This document shows positions 46,195-56,824 of a stretch of 64,000 nt of DNA, piece by piece. Location: the NCBI GenBank assembly GCA_963965975.1, contig OZ014418.1:4104775-4168774 (forward strand), in the 5' to 3' direction. The translations under genes and the position numbers were made by a program. The first letter of the stretch is position 1. Each line of letters begins with the position of its first letter. The notes below the pieces were generated by a model that had not been told where the DNA came from, did no database searches, and saw only the letters and a program-made list of their open reading frames with translations. The stretch is from Xestospongia bergquistia (lineage: Eukaryota; Porifera; Demospongiae; Haplosclerida; Petrosiidae).

Positions 46195-46350
46195 GCTGTG
46201 ATCTCAGTTTCTTTAAATCCATTTTCAACCAAGAATCTAACTTGATCCTCACATATGTCTAAAGGTGGTCGACCATGACCTCATATACCTGAAGTAATCA
46301 CCTCCATTTTATAGTCATTTGCCACAATATTGTTGGCCTTGCAACATCAT
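46195..46350 (-). pseudogene. Integrase copy 4, part b (HTH region)
   Basis: It reads RPPLDICEDQVRFLVENG and FKETEITA in minus sense, then joins piggyBac sequence at 46194. Part a is at 50842-51150, separated by the 46351-50833 transposon. It carries the same duplicated segment junction as copies 1 and 2. Confidence 0.78.
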
Positions 46351-47330
46351 GGTAGGACACAGTCCGGTGGGTCAGGTTTTGGCCGGACCAACTTTGTTGA
46401 TGCTAATTATTATTATTTCGTAATTGGATGTTGGGTATGGCTTTATGTAAAACACATGTGTACAATTGATGGGTTCAAGTTTTCAATCTGTTTTGATAGT
46501 TAATGAAAATGTGGTTATACCATCAAAACAACATCAACTAATAACTTTTCATTTTCCACGGAGGTCATTTCGAAAGTCTAAGGTTGTAGAAAGAAGCTTT
46601 TTCAGCCAGGTTGGTTTAATAAGTGGCCATTTTTACACTATGATGAGTCCATTGATTCTGTCTTTTGTCATGTGTGTTTAATGAGCTTTAAACTAAAAAG
46701 GATGAAGAAAGGCAGCAGAGACAATGGTAGCAATTACATCTATAGTTTCTGATGTTGGTGAGATGTTGTCACAGCAACATGCATCTGAAAAGCTGAAACG
46801 TCGACATGCATTGTATGAAATAATGAATTGTGTGAAATTCCTCAGCTGACAAGCACTTCCATTGAGAGTTGACAAAAGTAAGTGTGACAGCTTTATTATT
46901 CAACTGCTAAAAATGAAAGCTGAAAAAGATCAGATATTGGCAGAGTGGTTGAAATGAAAAAAAAATGTTTATGTCAGTGCTACTATCCAAAATGAAATGA
47001 TTAAAATAATGGGTGTTTCAATCCTGCGTAATATTCTTTCTACACTCCAATCAAAATATGTGACCCAATATGAGAAAACCAGTCATTTTGCGAATTTCAT
47101 ACATTTCCAGTATACACAAAAACATACAGAAAAAAAAATTTAATGGAAATTTTTTTCCTATAATATTATTAAACGAAGGTTTACCATTCGTTTAAGATCA
47201 AATTTGAACTAGTTTTCTTCATGTAAACGAGACAAAAGTTTTCACTCATAGATAGTGTACGGGACCCGCCCACATTGCGACTATTAAGTAGATGTTGCAA
47301 TGGCAACCATTACGTGTAAACAAATTTAAA

Positions 47331-49919
47331 ATGGCCAGTTCTGATGAAGAAGCGATCACTCCGCTGCTTAACAGTGGGAGAATCCCACTAGCTCTTGACG
47401 AAGGCCTTCGTAGCCTTATTGAAGACTATTATTTTGAAGAGGATGATAAGTTACCACGTGGTAAGTATTTCACACAAGTTAATCATTCACTTCTACTTCC
47501 ATTCCAATGTCTTCATTCACTGTCAATGAAGACTTGACATATGGCTCCAAGATCATTTTGACAATCAATCTGAAGATGCTATTACTTCAAAAACTACAAA
47601 AATTGAATTTTAATTGCAGAACCAGCCATCATTCCAGCTGTTGTAGTTTCTAGATTTGAAACAGAAGTAGAGGTTAGTCAGAGACTTCAGGGTTTCATTT
47701 AGAAAAATGGACAAGGGGTGGCAAAATAATACTTCGAGAAAATTTAGGGGGGCAAAGGAACTGCATGTGACAGTGTGCCCTCTAGGGGAGTCTGGAGGCA
47801 TGTGCCCCAGAAAATTTTTGAATTTTAGACCCTCTGAGATTGCTTCTGGCATATTTTCAGACCATTTGTGGTTTTCAAATGACATGGAAAAGAAAGAAAC
47901 ACACTACAGGGCCATAAAGAAATGATATGATATGGCTGAATTAACCAAACAAGAAATGGGTCTTTTAATAATGGGTCAGCTTCTAGCTACCACACTGGTA
48001 GGAAACTTCACTTCAGGCTTGAGACACCATCCAAATGAAAGGGACCATTCATACACACAGTTTATGCACAATGGACTCAAGGTATAAGTAAACATAATAA
48101 TAATAATACGTAACAATACTCTACAGATTTTAAAAAGACCTTCCTGTTTTTACATGGCATTGGTAGACACAGATTACAGGCTATAAAGCAATCATACCTA
48201 AAGGATGGAATTAGATCAAGGTAAACTATTCAATAAAGAAATACCATTGTCATTATTATTGTTAGAAAACATGGTAACACTGGAAGAGAACCACATCACG
48301 CATCCACTCCTGAGGAAGTCACACGAATAATAACATTTATACAAAATTTTTCAGAAGGCAACTCAATCTTATTACTTGGTCGAATACCAGGTTATAAGAA
48401 ATACAATATACAACTCTTACCATCAAGCACATCAAAAAGGGCAGTGTATATTGAATACGTTAAAGCCAATGATACATCAACCTGACTTGCGTCTGAAACA
48501 ACTTTTTATAGTATGTGGCAACGATACCTTCCTCACATTGTCATAACTAAACCTATGACAGACCTGTGTTGGCAATGCCAAAAAAATAGCTCTACTATTG
48601 TAAGAAGCCTAAATACACCACTAGCCAATCAGATAGAATTAAGGAGTATAATAATGTTAACTTACATGCTTCCTTAAGGTCTTAGAAAAGGCCAAAGTAA
48701 ATGTAGACCTTGTTAGAAAAGAAAGACATTATTACCAGACAATCCTGAAACAAACTAGATTATTATTACAAGACAATTCTGAAAGAAACTAGCTCTGTAT
48801 TAAAAGATTTATTTACTGTAGATGGCACATTTAGTCCACCAATCTCACGACCTCTAATAGAGTTAAATATTAATGATCACTACAATTTTGACTATGCTCA
48901 ACAGGTATACAAACGTGACTATGATTATTAATCAGCAAACATTATTGCTTGTAGATTCATTATCTAGCAATCCCTTAACACCAGGGCCGTCTTAAAGTGT
49001 GCTATATTTGGCGCATGTTGCGAGGCCATTCCTCGTCAAATAAATGTTTTGATCGATGAGGCCTTTGAGATACAGGGAAAGGAGCAAACAGTGTCAAAGT
49101 ATGCTTCATTTTTATTTACAGAATCATGGCTTTCAAGGCTACACCTAAATGGAGACAATTGTTGTGGCCAAAATAAAAACAATGCAATGATTCAGGTATA
49201 TCGTGTCATAACATTATTGCTGAGTTAGCATATTATCCCTACTTCAGTACCTTATTTGCAGAGTGAGAGTTGGTTTAAACCAGTGCATCACCTTGTCCTT
49301 TTTGCCAGCAGGACACACAAAATTCTCTCCTGATTGGTATTTTGGGCTCATAAAGCAACATTTTCAAAGAACAGAAGTTGGTTGTTTCCAAGATATTGTA
49401 AATGTCATTGAACAATTAGCTACTGTTAACTCTGCCCAATTGATCGGTCGTGACAATGAAGATATCATTGTTCCAGCTCAAGATTGGACAGGTTTTCTAG
49501 CTCCTTCATATAAACACACTACATCCATAAAGAAGTTTCATCACTTCATCATCTCAAGTACAAACCCTGATGTGTTGCTAGTAAAAGAAGCCGAAGATGA
49601 ACCTCTAATGAAACGTTATTCATAACTCCTCTGAACTTCCATACTCAGGCCGTATGCTGTCACTAGTAACATCACATGGTCTCACACCAGAGAGACAATG
49701 GTATCTCTTTGAAAAGATATGAGAGTATTGTCCAGATGCCAGTAAAGATATGACATGTCCTCTCCCACTGATTCCTCAGCCATCAACACCCCGCCCATCT
49801 CCAAAACCAGTACTACATCAAGAGAAAGATGGACTGAAGAACTAATTCCACGTAGACGTATTTGTGACATGTGTGGACAGTCTGGACACAATAGACGTTC
49901 CTGCCAAAATGTAAAATAA
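47331..49919 (+). pseudogene. DUF7869-like protein with C-terminal zinc knuckle, multi-exon
   Basis: Exon 1 starts at 47331 (MASSDEEAITPLLNSGRIPL) and ends at a gtaagt donor (47461). Later coding blocks are MAELTKQEMGLLIMGQLLAT (47933-48084), FKKTFLFLHGIGRHRL, EEVTRIITFIQNF with LGRIPGYKKYNIQLLPSSTS, and ITKPMTDLCWQCQKNS. Then come DHYNFDYAQQ with a donor at 48905, LNGDNCCGQNKNNAMIQ (49149-49197), LSFLPAGHTKFSPDWYFGLI and AQDWTGFLAPS. The last, ICDMCGQSGHNRRSC (49868-49912), is a CCHC knuckle. The DNxxGQNKNN and GHTKF blocks match a protein family frequent in marine invertebrate genomes that I take to be DUF7869. A nuclease fold is plausible but not shown. Stops at about 48484 and 49004 indicate decay. 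Confidence 0.7.
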
Positions 49920-50833
49920 CAGAAATAGTACTCAAAATAAACAAACAACTTCTACTCGTACCACTACTTCACTTTACATCTACGGTTTCTTTTACATACA
50001 CTAGAAGTAATCGTCCCTAGCTACATAATCTTTTAGGCCAAGACATCTATCATAATTTATTTACTTAATAGCTCATAACACCTCTCTCTCTCTCTCTCTC
50101 TCTACTGCGATTCATGCATACACTAATAATAATCACTTTTCTTTACATTGACTTCAACATTTTTCTACCTTGCTATATCAACATCATTAGCATGACACAA
50201 AAACTTCCTCTCTCGTATATACATACTACCAGTAAATATCTCACCTTCCTAGTGACATTAAGTGCTTTAACTTCTGTATTATACATTGTTTTTTTCTTAA
50301 TATTACACCTATGTTTATGTTCACACAATAGTAAAAAATAAATTTCTCTAACCTTTCAGTAAACATAACTTCTTTAAGATTTCTTTAGCAAAGTTGCTGA
50401 CATTGTGATATCAATAAGATGATTAAAAATAATCTTGAAAGAATCTAAAAAGCTCACAAACATTTCGCAGCAAAAAAAGTGTGCTCGATCACGTGAGCTA
50501 CGTTAATGGAAGTACACGGAAAATTAAAAGACAATGTTTTTTATAATGATTTTCTAATCCCTGAGGTAATGTGGTTGTAATGTGTGCAACTCAGCAACCA
50601 AGAGTCTGATTTCGATGCGACAAATGCCAAAATACGGAGGAAGGACTACTCTATTCCATAAGTGTAATAACTTGAAATCGTTCATTTGCGCAAAATGACT
50701 GTTTTTTTTTCATATTGAGTCACATATTGAGAAAAGGTAAACAAAATAAAAAATGGGCTTGTCAATAGAGTGTGTTTAATTAGTTACACCCTCTTCCTGT
50801 CTGACCAACTAAAAATAGCTTGCTACGGGCCTG
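49920..50833. other. 3' region of the DUF7869-like transposon
   Basis: Non-coding, with a short (ct)n tract at 50088-50102. Most of it (49936-50740) recurs at 53712-54535. Near its end, tttttttcatattgagtcac is shared by both copies. Confidence 0.7.
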
Positions 50834-50841
50834 AACATTAT

Positions 50842-51150
50842 AGTGCTGACAATAAAGAGTTCTATGTAGCCTAGTTTGAGCATGATCTCTTGGACCTAAA
50901 GTAATCACCATTTCATAGTCAGTAGTTAATTAGACAATCAGTTGGCAACTACAACAGTCACATGAGTGAAGTCCCAGCAATTAGGAACCAGTAGATCTAG
51001 GTGTACACATGCTTTCAAATAAATGGTTAGCTCTCTTATAAGAGCCCCCTCATTGTCCCTATAGAACTCGAGGGTTAGATTCTCTTAATAATCTCTCTTC
51101 CTTCTTCAAGTTTGTCTAGGGTCTCAATCCAACCATCCATCTTTATCAAG
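50842..51150 (-). pseudogene. Integrase copy 4, part a (N terminus)
   Basis: Minus sense from about 51146 gives the MDGWIE-type N-terminal helix region with KLEEG and the RxIYPSSSI stretch, continuing to the duplicated segment where the DUF7869 transposon is inserted. It follows the HECT C-lobe with essentially no gap on the same strand. Confidence 0.72.
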
Positions 51151-51457
51151 AACACAGATAATCCATCTTGAGTTTCAATTGATTAATGTCATTGTAGTAT
51201 TGTGTAGGTAAAGTGAGTGAGAAAGTACATGTAGAGGCTGTTGGATAGACTGCATTATGGTTGAATGACCAAGTTGGATCTATATTAAACCAGAGCGGAG
51301 GAACAGCTGATGAACCAGTAAAAAAACTCAGAATGTCTTTTAAGGAAACTTCATTACTCCCATCTGTAAAGAATGTGTAAAAGTGTATACAAATTTTATA
51401 ATTAATCTTAGTGAATGTATACATAAAGCAACTAATAAATGATATCAAAGAAACCAC
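51146..51457 (-). pseudogene. HECT C-lobe with catalytic cysteine
   Basis: The frame reads TDGSNEVSLKDILSFFTGSS, AVPPLWFNIDPTWSF, then YPTASTCTFSLTLPTQYYND. The motif AVPPLxF followed by PTASTC is the HECT C-lobe pattern, with Cys of STC as the ubiquitin-thioester residue (family knowledge). The end KLKMDYLCS meets the start of integrase copy 4. The preceding N-lobe is absent here; the segment up to 51545 looks intronic. Confidence 0.72.
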
Positions 51458-51544
51458 TAAGACAATGAAGGCTAAAAACTAAATTATGTAATTACTCAGT
51501 GAGATATAAACCACAAGGACAACCCCATCATGAGAAAGGATTGA

Positions 51545-52125
51545 CATCAAGCCAACAATTAACAAGTCTACAAATAGCAGACAGGAAAGCATCCATACTG
51601 TTTATAGGTAAGAAATTATAAACCACTTATAAAGCGACTATTTTGAATGTTATTGTTATAAACATTGACAGACTAAGCTTTGAGAGAAAAAATGAAATGC
51701 CATTAAAACAAAATCTTGTAGTATATGGTAATTCTGCAACTAGTTATGTGTGTTTTTTAGGCTTGATAGCTTGTAAATTTAGTAATTTTAATCACCAGAG
51801 ACTTTTAACTAGATTAAACTACAGGAACAAGATACAAGCATATGGCTAGTCCTAAGATGTAAGTGTATAATTTTAAATACATTTGTATGTAATAGTTTAC
51901 CTTAATCTGGGCACAAGAAATTTGTTATAACTCTGGTACTCTAGAAGACTAAAGGTGAACAGGTATTTCAGCTTCAAACCTTAACACTTACATGAGTGTT
52001 CTGAAAACGTATGAGTGACACGAATGATTGAGTGGCTAACTCTAACACAAGAGTTCAGAAGTATTTTGACGTCTCGATAATAGAGCTAAAACAAAAAATT
52101 GACAGACATATTCTGTTCAGCCAAT
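51545..52125 (-). repeat. Intron-like repeat, copy 2 of 3
   Basis: Matches 43375-43975 along most of its length. It lies between the PARP-like pieces and the HECT C-lobe on the minus strand, as an intron would. Confidence 0.75.
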
Positions 52126-52894
52126 GAAAACAAAAACATAACAAAATTTGATGTCTGTCTGCAGAATAAGTGATAACATATGCCATTAAATTGTTAGAAG
52201 CCATGTAAATGATATAATCTCCACTAAATCCAGTTTTGGAATCGAGGCAAACCTGTTTAAAATTAATATCTGGTAACGACTCCATTGTGGCATTCTTAGT
52301 TAACTATTAGGCACATGCACGCATGTTGAGCCAGTCAGTACATTCGTTATAAACATTTGCCCATGCCCACTTGGTTACCAATTGGCGGAGTATTTTGTCT
52401 CAACTGCAAATTAATTTGCATAACCCCACCAAACACAATGTCAGAATCACATATCAAAACTTTCTTCAGAGTCATAAATTAGTTCCAGAAAAATGTCACT
52501 AATTCCATGGAATAACACTATTTCATTTGCCTCTCCGCCATTTTTCAGTTCAATCATACTTTTATGGTGTATAAATTTCTTCCAATTGGTAGCATTCGTC
52601 ATGGTTAATTTAAATTTATTAATAATATGGGTGTATTCAACCGAGCCATGTACAACCACAAAACGTTCAGTGGTGTTTTTTTGATTTTCCCCAACTGATG
52701 GTTTCTTTGATATGAGTTTTTTCAATATTTTTTCTAGCATTAGTGACATCTTTTTGGGCCCCAAATATTGTTACTGTTGTATCATAATCACATTGATGGT
52801 GCTTTATGACAAAATTGTGACTCTCCTCTAATTTCTTCACACGATCCCACTTCTGTTCTCTCACACCAGCAAAGAACTGAGGACAAGTAATCAC
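52110..52894 (-). pseudogene. PARP (ADP-ribosyltransferase)-like fragment
   Basis: An exon-like block after an acceptor (cctcag at about 52880) reads VREQKWDRVKKLEESHNFVI with a KH-like tail (TVTIFGAQKDVTNARKNIE). After a frame change come RFVVVHGSVEYTHIINKF, KLTMTNA, NWKKF and NEIVLFHGISDI (52447-52700). FHG is the His of the PARP H-Y-E site. A last block after an acceptor (tttaaacag, 52255) reads SGDYIIYMASNNLMAYVITY, like the final strand of the fold. The central part with the catalytic Tyr is missing. It resembles PARP14-type enzymes; a gene remnant is more likely than a working gene. Confidence 0.6.
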
Positions 52895-52899
52895 AAATA

Positions 52900-53279
52900 C
52901 TTATAATTAAAAAATATCAAAATTGTTTTCTATGTCATTACAAACAGACTCTATATCAGAAGATTTACTTTCACAAGAATAAAACAATGTGGTGGCATTG
53001 AAACTTTTTCGCATCTCTTTCAATATTCTTCACTTTTACTCAACCATTTTGTCTAAAGATAAAGTGCCTTATAACGAGCAATGCTGACATTCTTTACAAT
53101 AAAGGTACTCCTCTACTGTTTGGCGACACATTGTTACATTATTTTGATGTCCATGAATTGAAACTCATGACTCATATTTGTTAACAAATATTCTGGCCGA
53201 GTGGCGTGTTTCTAGATCTTTTTTGGTCTTCAACGTATGACCAACTGCTTTGGGTGGTATGCAAATTGTTTTTGCTGTG
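52900..53279. other. No feature recognised
   Basis: AT-rich, with no convincing frame, between the PARP-like fragment and the third intron-like repeat. Confidence 0.5.
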
Positions 53280-53712
53280 AATGAAAATATGAAGGTGTTA
53301 ATGACAAATTATTTTAAATGTTATTAACAACATTGACTGGCATAACTAATTGAGAAAAAATGAAATGCCATTGAAACTGTAATTCTGCATGTTTATTTAT
53401 TACATACCTCAACAACAAAAGCTATTAGCTATGTTTGTTTAGGCTTGATAATGCATAAATTCAGTAATTTTAGTCACTAGAGACTTTACCTAGATGAACT
53501 ATAGCAAAAAATACAAGCATATCTCTGCTCAGACTAAGTAAGTGATTAATTTTAAGTATATTTGCATATAATAGCTCACCTTAATCTGGGCACAAGAAAT
53601 TTGTTATAACTTTGGTAGAAGACCAAAGGAGAACATGCATGTCAGCTTCAAACCTTAACCCTTACATGAGAGTTCTGAAAACATATGAGTGAAAAACACC
53701 ACGAATCATCGA
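53280..53712 (-). repeat. Intron-like repeat, copy 3 of 3
   Basis: Matches copy 1 up to cacgaatcatcg (53700-53711), where DUF7869-transposon 3' sequence takes over. Confidence 0.72.
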
Positions 53713-54535
53713 AATAAACAAACAACTTCTCGTATGTCTATTTCACTTTACATCTACCGTTTCTTTTACATACACTAGAAGAAATTGTCCCTAGCTACAT
53801 GGTCTTTTAGGCCAAGACATCTATCATACTTTATTTACTTAATAGCTATATCAACATCATTGGCAAAACACAAAAAATTCAACATTCTCTATATCTTTCT
53901 CTACTGTGATTTCATGCATACACTAATGGTAATCACTTTTTTTCTTGCTACATTGACTTAAACTTTTTTCTACCTTGCTATATCAACATCATTGGCATAA
54001 CACAAAAAATTCAACATCTCTCTCTCTCTCTCTCTCTCTCTAGTATATACATACTACCAGTAAACATGTCACCTTCCTAGTGACATTAAGTGCTTTAACT
54101 TCTGTATTACACATTGTTTTTTTCTCTTCTTATTACATCTATGTTTATGTTCAAACTGTATAGTAAACATAATAACATCTTTAGGATTTCTTTAGCAAAG
54201 TTACTGACATTGTCATATCAATAAGATGATTAAAATGATCTTGAAAGACACTAAAAAGCTCACAATCATTTCACAGCAACAAAGTGTGTTTGATCACGTG
54301 AGCTACTTTAAAGGAAGTACATGGAAAATTAATAGGAAATGTTTTTGTGGATTTTCTAATCCCTGAGGTGATGCAGTCGTAATGTGCGTAATTCAGCAAC
54401 CAACAGTCTCATTACAATGCGACAAATGCCAAAATACAGAGAAAGGACTATTCTATTCCACAAGTGTAATAACTTGAAATTGTTCATTTGCACAAAAATG
54501 ACCGGTTTTTTATATTGGGTCACATTTCATAATTA
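53712..54535 (+). repeat. Solo 3' fragment of a DUF7869-type transposon
   Basis: Similar to 49936-50740 along its length: aataaacaaacaacttct, the taggccaagacatctatcat stretch, a (ct)n tract (54019-54041), and gatcacgtgagctac. One internal segment around 53850-54005 is duplicated locally. No coding part is present. Confidence 0.78.
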
Positions 54536-54665
54536 ATATATGTCAATACTCTATAAGATACAACATAAATTTAAAATCTTATAATATAAACATCAATCTA
54601 CTATATAGCAAGATCAACATGGAAAAAAGACCAAGAATTTTGACAAAAGATGATGTACTTTGAGA

Positions 54666-56824
54666 CAGACAGCATTTAATGAAGTGCTTGAAGCACAACT
54701 TCAAGCATTTATAAAAGGGCTTATGCACAAGCATTTATTCTTCCAAAAAGTAAATGCTTGATGCACAAATTCAAGCACTCAAAAATGCTTGAAGCATAAG
54801 CACAAGCACTTTTGACCAAAAATTTCCTTCAAATAAACATTAAACAATTTATAAGTCAATTTTTAAAATACTTATTGTTAGATCCTATAAACATTAGTTT
54901 ATAGAATGTAGCATCTATCAGTCATCATCTCTCTGGCCTAAAGATCTTGCCTGCCACATTAAACAGCTGCTCTACTGCAGCAGAAGATGCAGGAACTCCC
55001 AACACGGTTGCAGCAGTTTTTACAGTATTTAAGTGGGCAGGTATTTTCATTAATTTGAACCTGGGATCTAGTATGGCTGCCATGATATAGTCATTCTTGG
55101 TCTCGTATATGGCCTTAGGGCTGGTTAATGAGCGATTAAGTGCAAGGACAAAAGAATAGTGATACTTAGTCACCATCATGCTTAACTGATGCTCTAAACC
55201 CCTAACACAAGGAAGGACATACCCTGCTGGGTAATCTTCCACTTGTGCAAAGTCAATAGCTTCAACAAATGGTGTTAATATCTCTATAATTTCCTTTATG
55301 ATATTTCCTTCGTATGCAGTTAACTTTGGAGCATCAAGAGAATCAAGCTTAGTAGATGTGATGGCAAGGATGAATTTTATCATCTTTAACTGAGAATTCC
55401 AGTGTGTTGCATTAGCTAACTTAAGTGTTTTTTCACCTTCTAGAGTTGCTGTTGCTATGGTTGATCTATGCACATGTGCCACAATTTTAGAACATTTGTT
55501 AATAATCCTGTCAATCTGGGAAGCTTGCTTGAATCCATCTTTCACTACATGGGAAAAACATCCATGATGTTCTGTAGGAAGCCCATCACAATGAGTCTCA
55601 GAAGCACCATTTGAATTACTTTCTTCATCAGCAATATCATCTTCCTCTAAGTCAACTTCATCATCTTCTTTCTCATCTTCATAACCTGGCAGTTTAAAAG
55701 CTTTCACCATATTGCTCGCTGTGTCAGTAACTATGTGTCTGACCTTATCAACTACGTCAATTGTAATACTGCATCTTCATACTCTTGGTTGATCTACTTT
55801 GCAGTATGGCGGCCTTTGAACCTGTTACAAGCTAAAATTATTTCCAGTTCAAAATGTAGTGTCCTGTTATTCCAGTAAAAGATCTCATTTGTTGATTTGT
55901 CCACATGAACATAGTTATATTTAAGTGGGTAACATCCTTTAGGCTATCTTTGACGTTGGTTAGTAGTCTTTCATAGTGTTCTTGAAGTAGAACAGACGAA
56001 AATTGCTTCCGACTAGGTACTTTATACCTGGGATCTAAAAACTTTACAAAAGCTACTGCTTTCAACTACAGACAAAGTCATCAAGTCTTCTGTGACAAAT
56101 GAGAGCAATGCTGCTGTTGTGTGCATTTGATGATGGTCTTTAGTACCATACTTTTTGTCAGAAAATTGAACCAGTGTGCTTTGTTCACTGGAAATACTTT
56201 TGCTACAGCTTCCTGGCTTTTTCCAAAGGAAGAGAAGGATGACAGTTTCTCTATGAAAATATAAGAAACGCAATGGCCTAGCTAATTGTTTAATTTTACA
56301 ATTGCTACTACTAGGCAGTACTAGCCAACCTTAGTCTACTATACCACTACTAAAGTTTACATCAAACTCACCATGTGTTTTAGCCAATTAGTGGAAACTT
56401 TAGTCGATCCAGAGAGAGTCTTGTGACAGTGCTTACATTTAACCTTAAAAATTCCAATCAAATTATCAGGAAGAACGTAGTTGCTTAGCACAGCAGGTAC
56501 TTTTATCTCTGATGCCGTCTTCTCTTTCTTAACATGTGATGATTTGAAAAGAGCAGCTGTATTATATATCCGAGTCCTCTTTGTACAATTTACACAAGAT
56601 GATAGCAAAAGATTATTAATTGATGTGCTAAGCGAACATAGTACTTGCGGCCTTTGTGCTTAAAAGTGCTTATAAAGTGCTTTAAAACACTAATACCATA
56701 AAGTGCTTAAGCACAAGTATAATTGCTTATATATAATAAATGCTTGAAAGCACCTCCAAGCACTCCAAAAAATGTGCTTAAAGTGCTTTCAAGCACAAGC
56801 ACTCAAGTACTTGCCCCATGCCTG
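54666..56824 (-). mobile_element. hAT transposon with perfect 8-bp duplication
   Basis: Left end cagacagcattt (54666), right end on the complement caggcatggggcaag (ending 56824), flanked by ctttgaga at 54658-54665 and 56825-56832. Both subterminal regions are dense in gtgcttgaagcac-type palindromic motifs, which are probable transposase binding sites. It lies in piggyBac copy 2. Length 2159 bp. Confidence 0.93.
54925..56608 (-). pseudogene. hAT transposase, BED-finger type
   Basis: Minus sense. A BED-like zinc finger reads FKVKCKHCHKTLSGSTKVST then NWLKHM (56357-56480). Core pieces follow: STLVQFSDKKYG (56022-56273), KVPSRKQFSSVLLQEHYERL (55838-56030), and the long frame 54925-55710. That frame has an acidic stretch, CFSHVVKDGFKQ, LANATHWNSQLKMIKF (hAT core), AAILDPRFKLMKIP and the dimerisation motif VPASSAAVEQLFNVAGKIFR. 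It is frameshifted between pieces and closed by a stop at about 54922. It resembles ZBED-type hATs. Confidence 0.87.

Larger units (their letters stand above)
46351..50833 (+). mobile_element. 4.5-kb transposon with DUF7869-like gene
   Basis: It interrupts integrase copy 4: the flanks aacatcat (46343-46350) and aacattat (50834-50841) form an 8-bp duplication with one mismatch, and the integrase sequence is continuous across. Clear terminal inverted repeats are not evident: the left end reads ggtaggacacagtccgg and the right end on the complement caggcccgtagcaagc. Both ends do have ttggtc/accaa-type motifs nearby. It encodes one spliced gene on the plus strand. The superfamily is unknown to me. 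Confidence 0.72.

Noticed and set aside
50114-50341. Hydrophobic 75-residue frame (possible membrane peptide)
   Set aside because: It lies in the 3' region of the DUF7869 transposon, and its counterpart near 54000 does not keep the frame.
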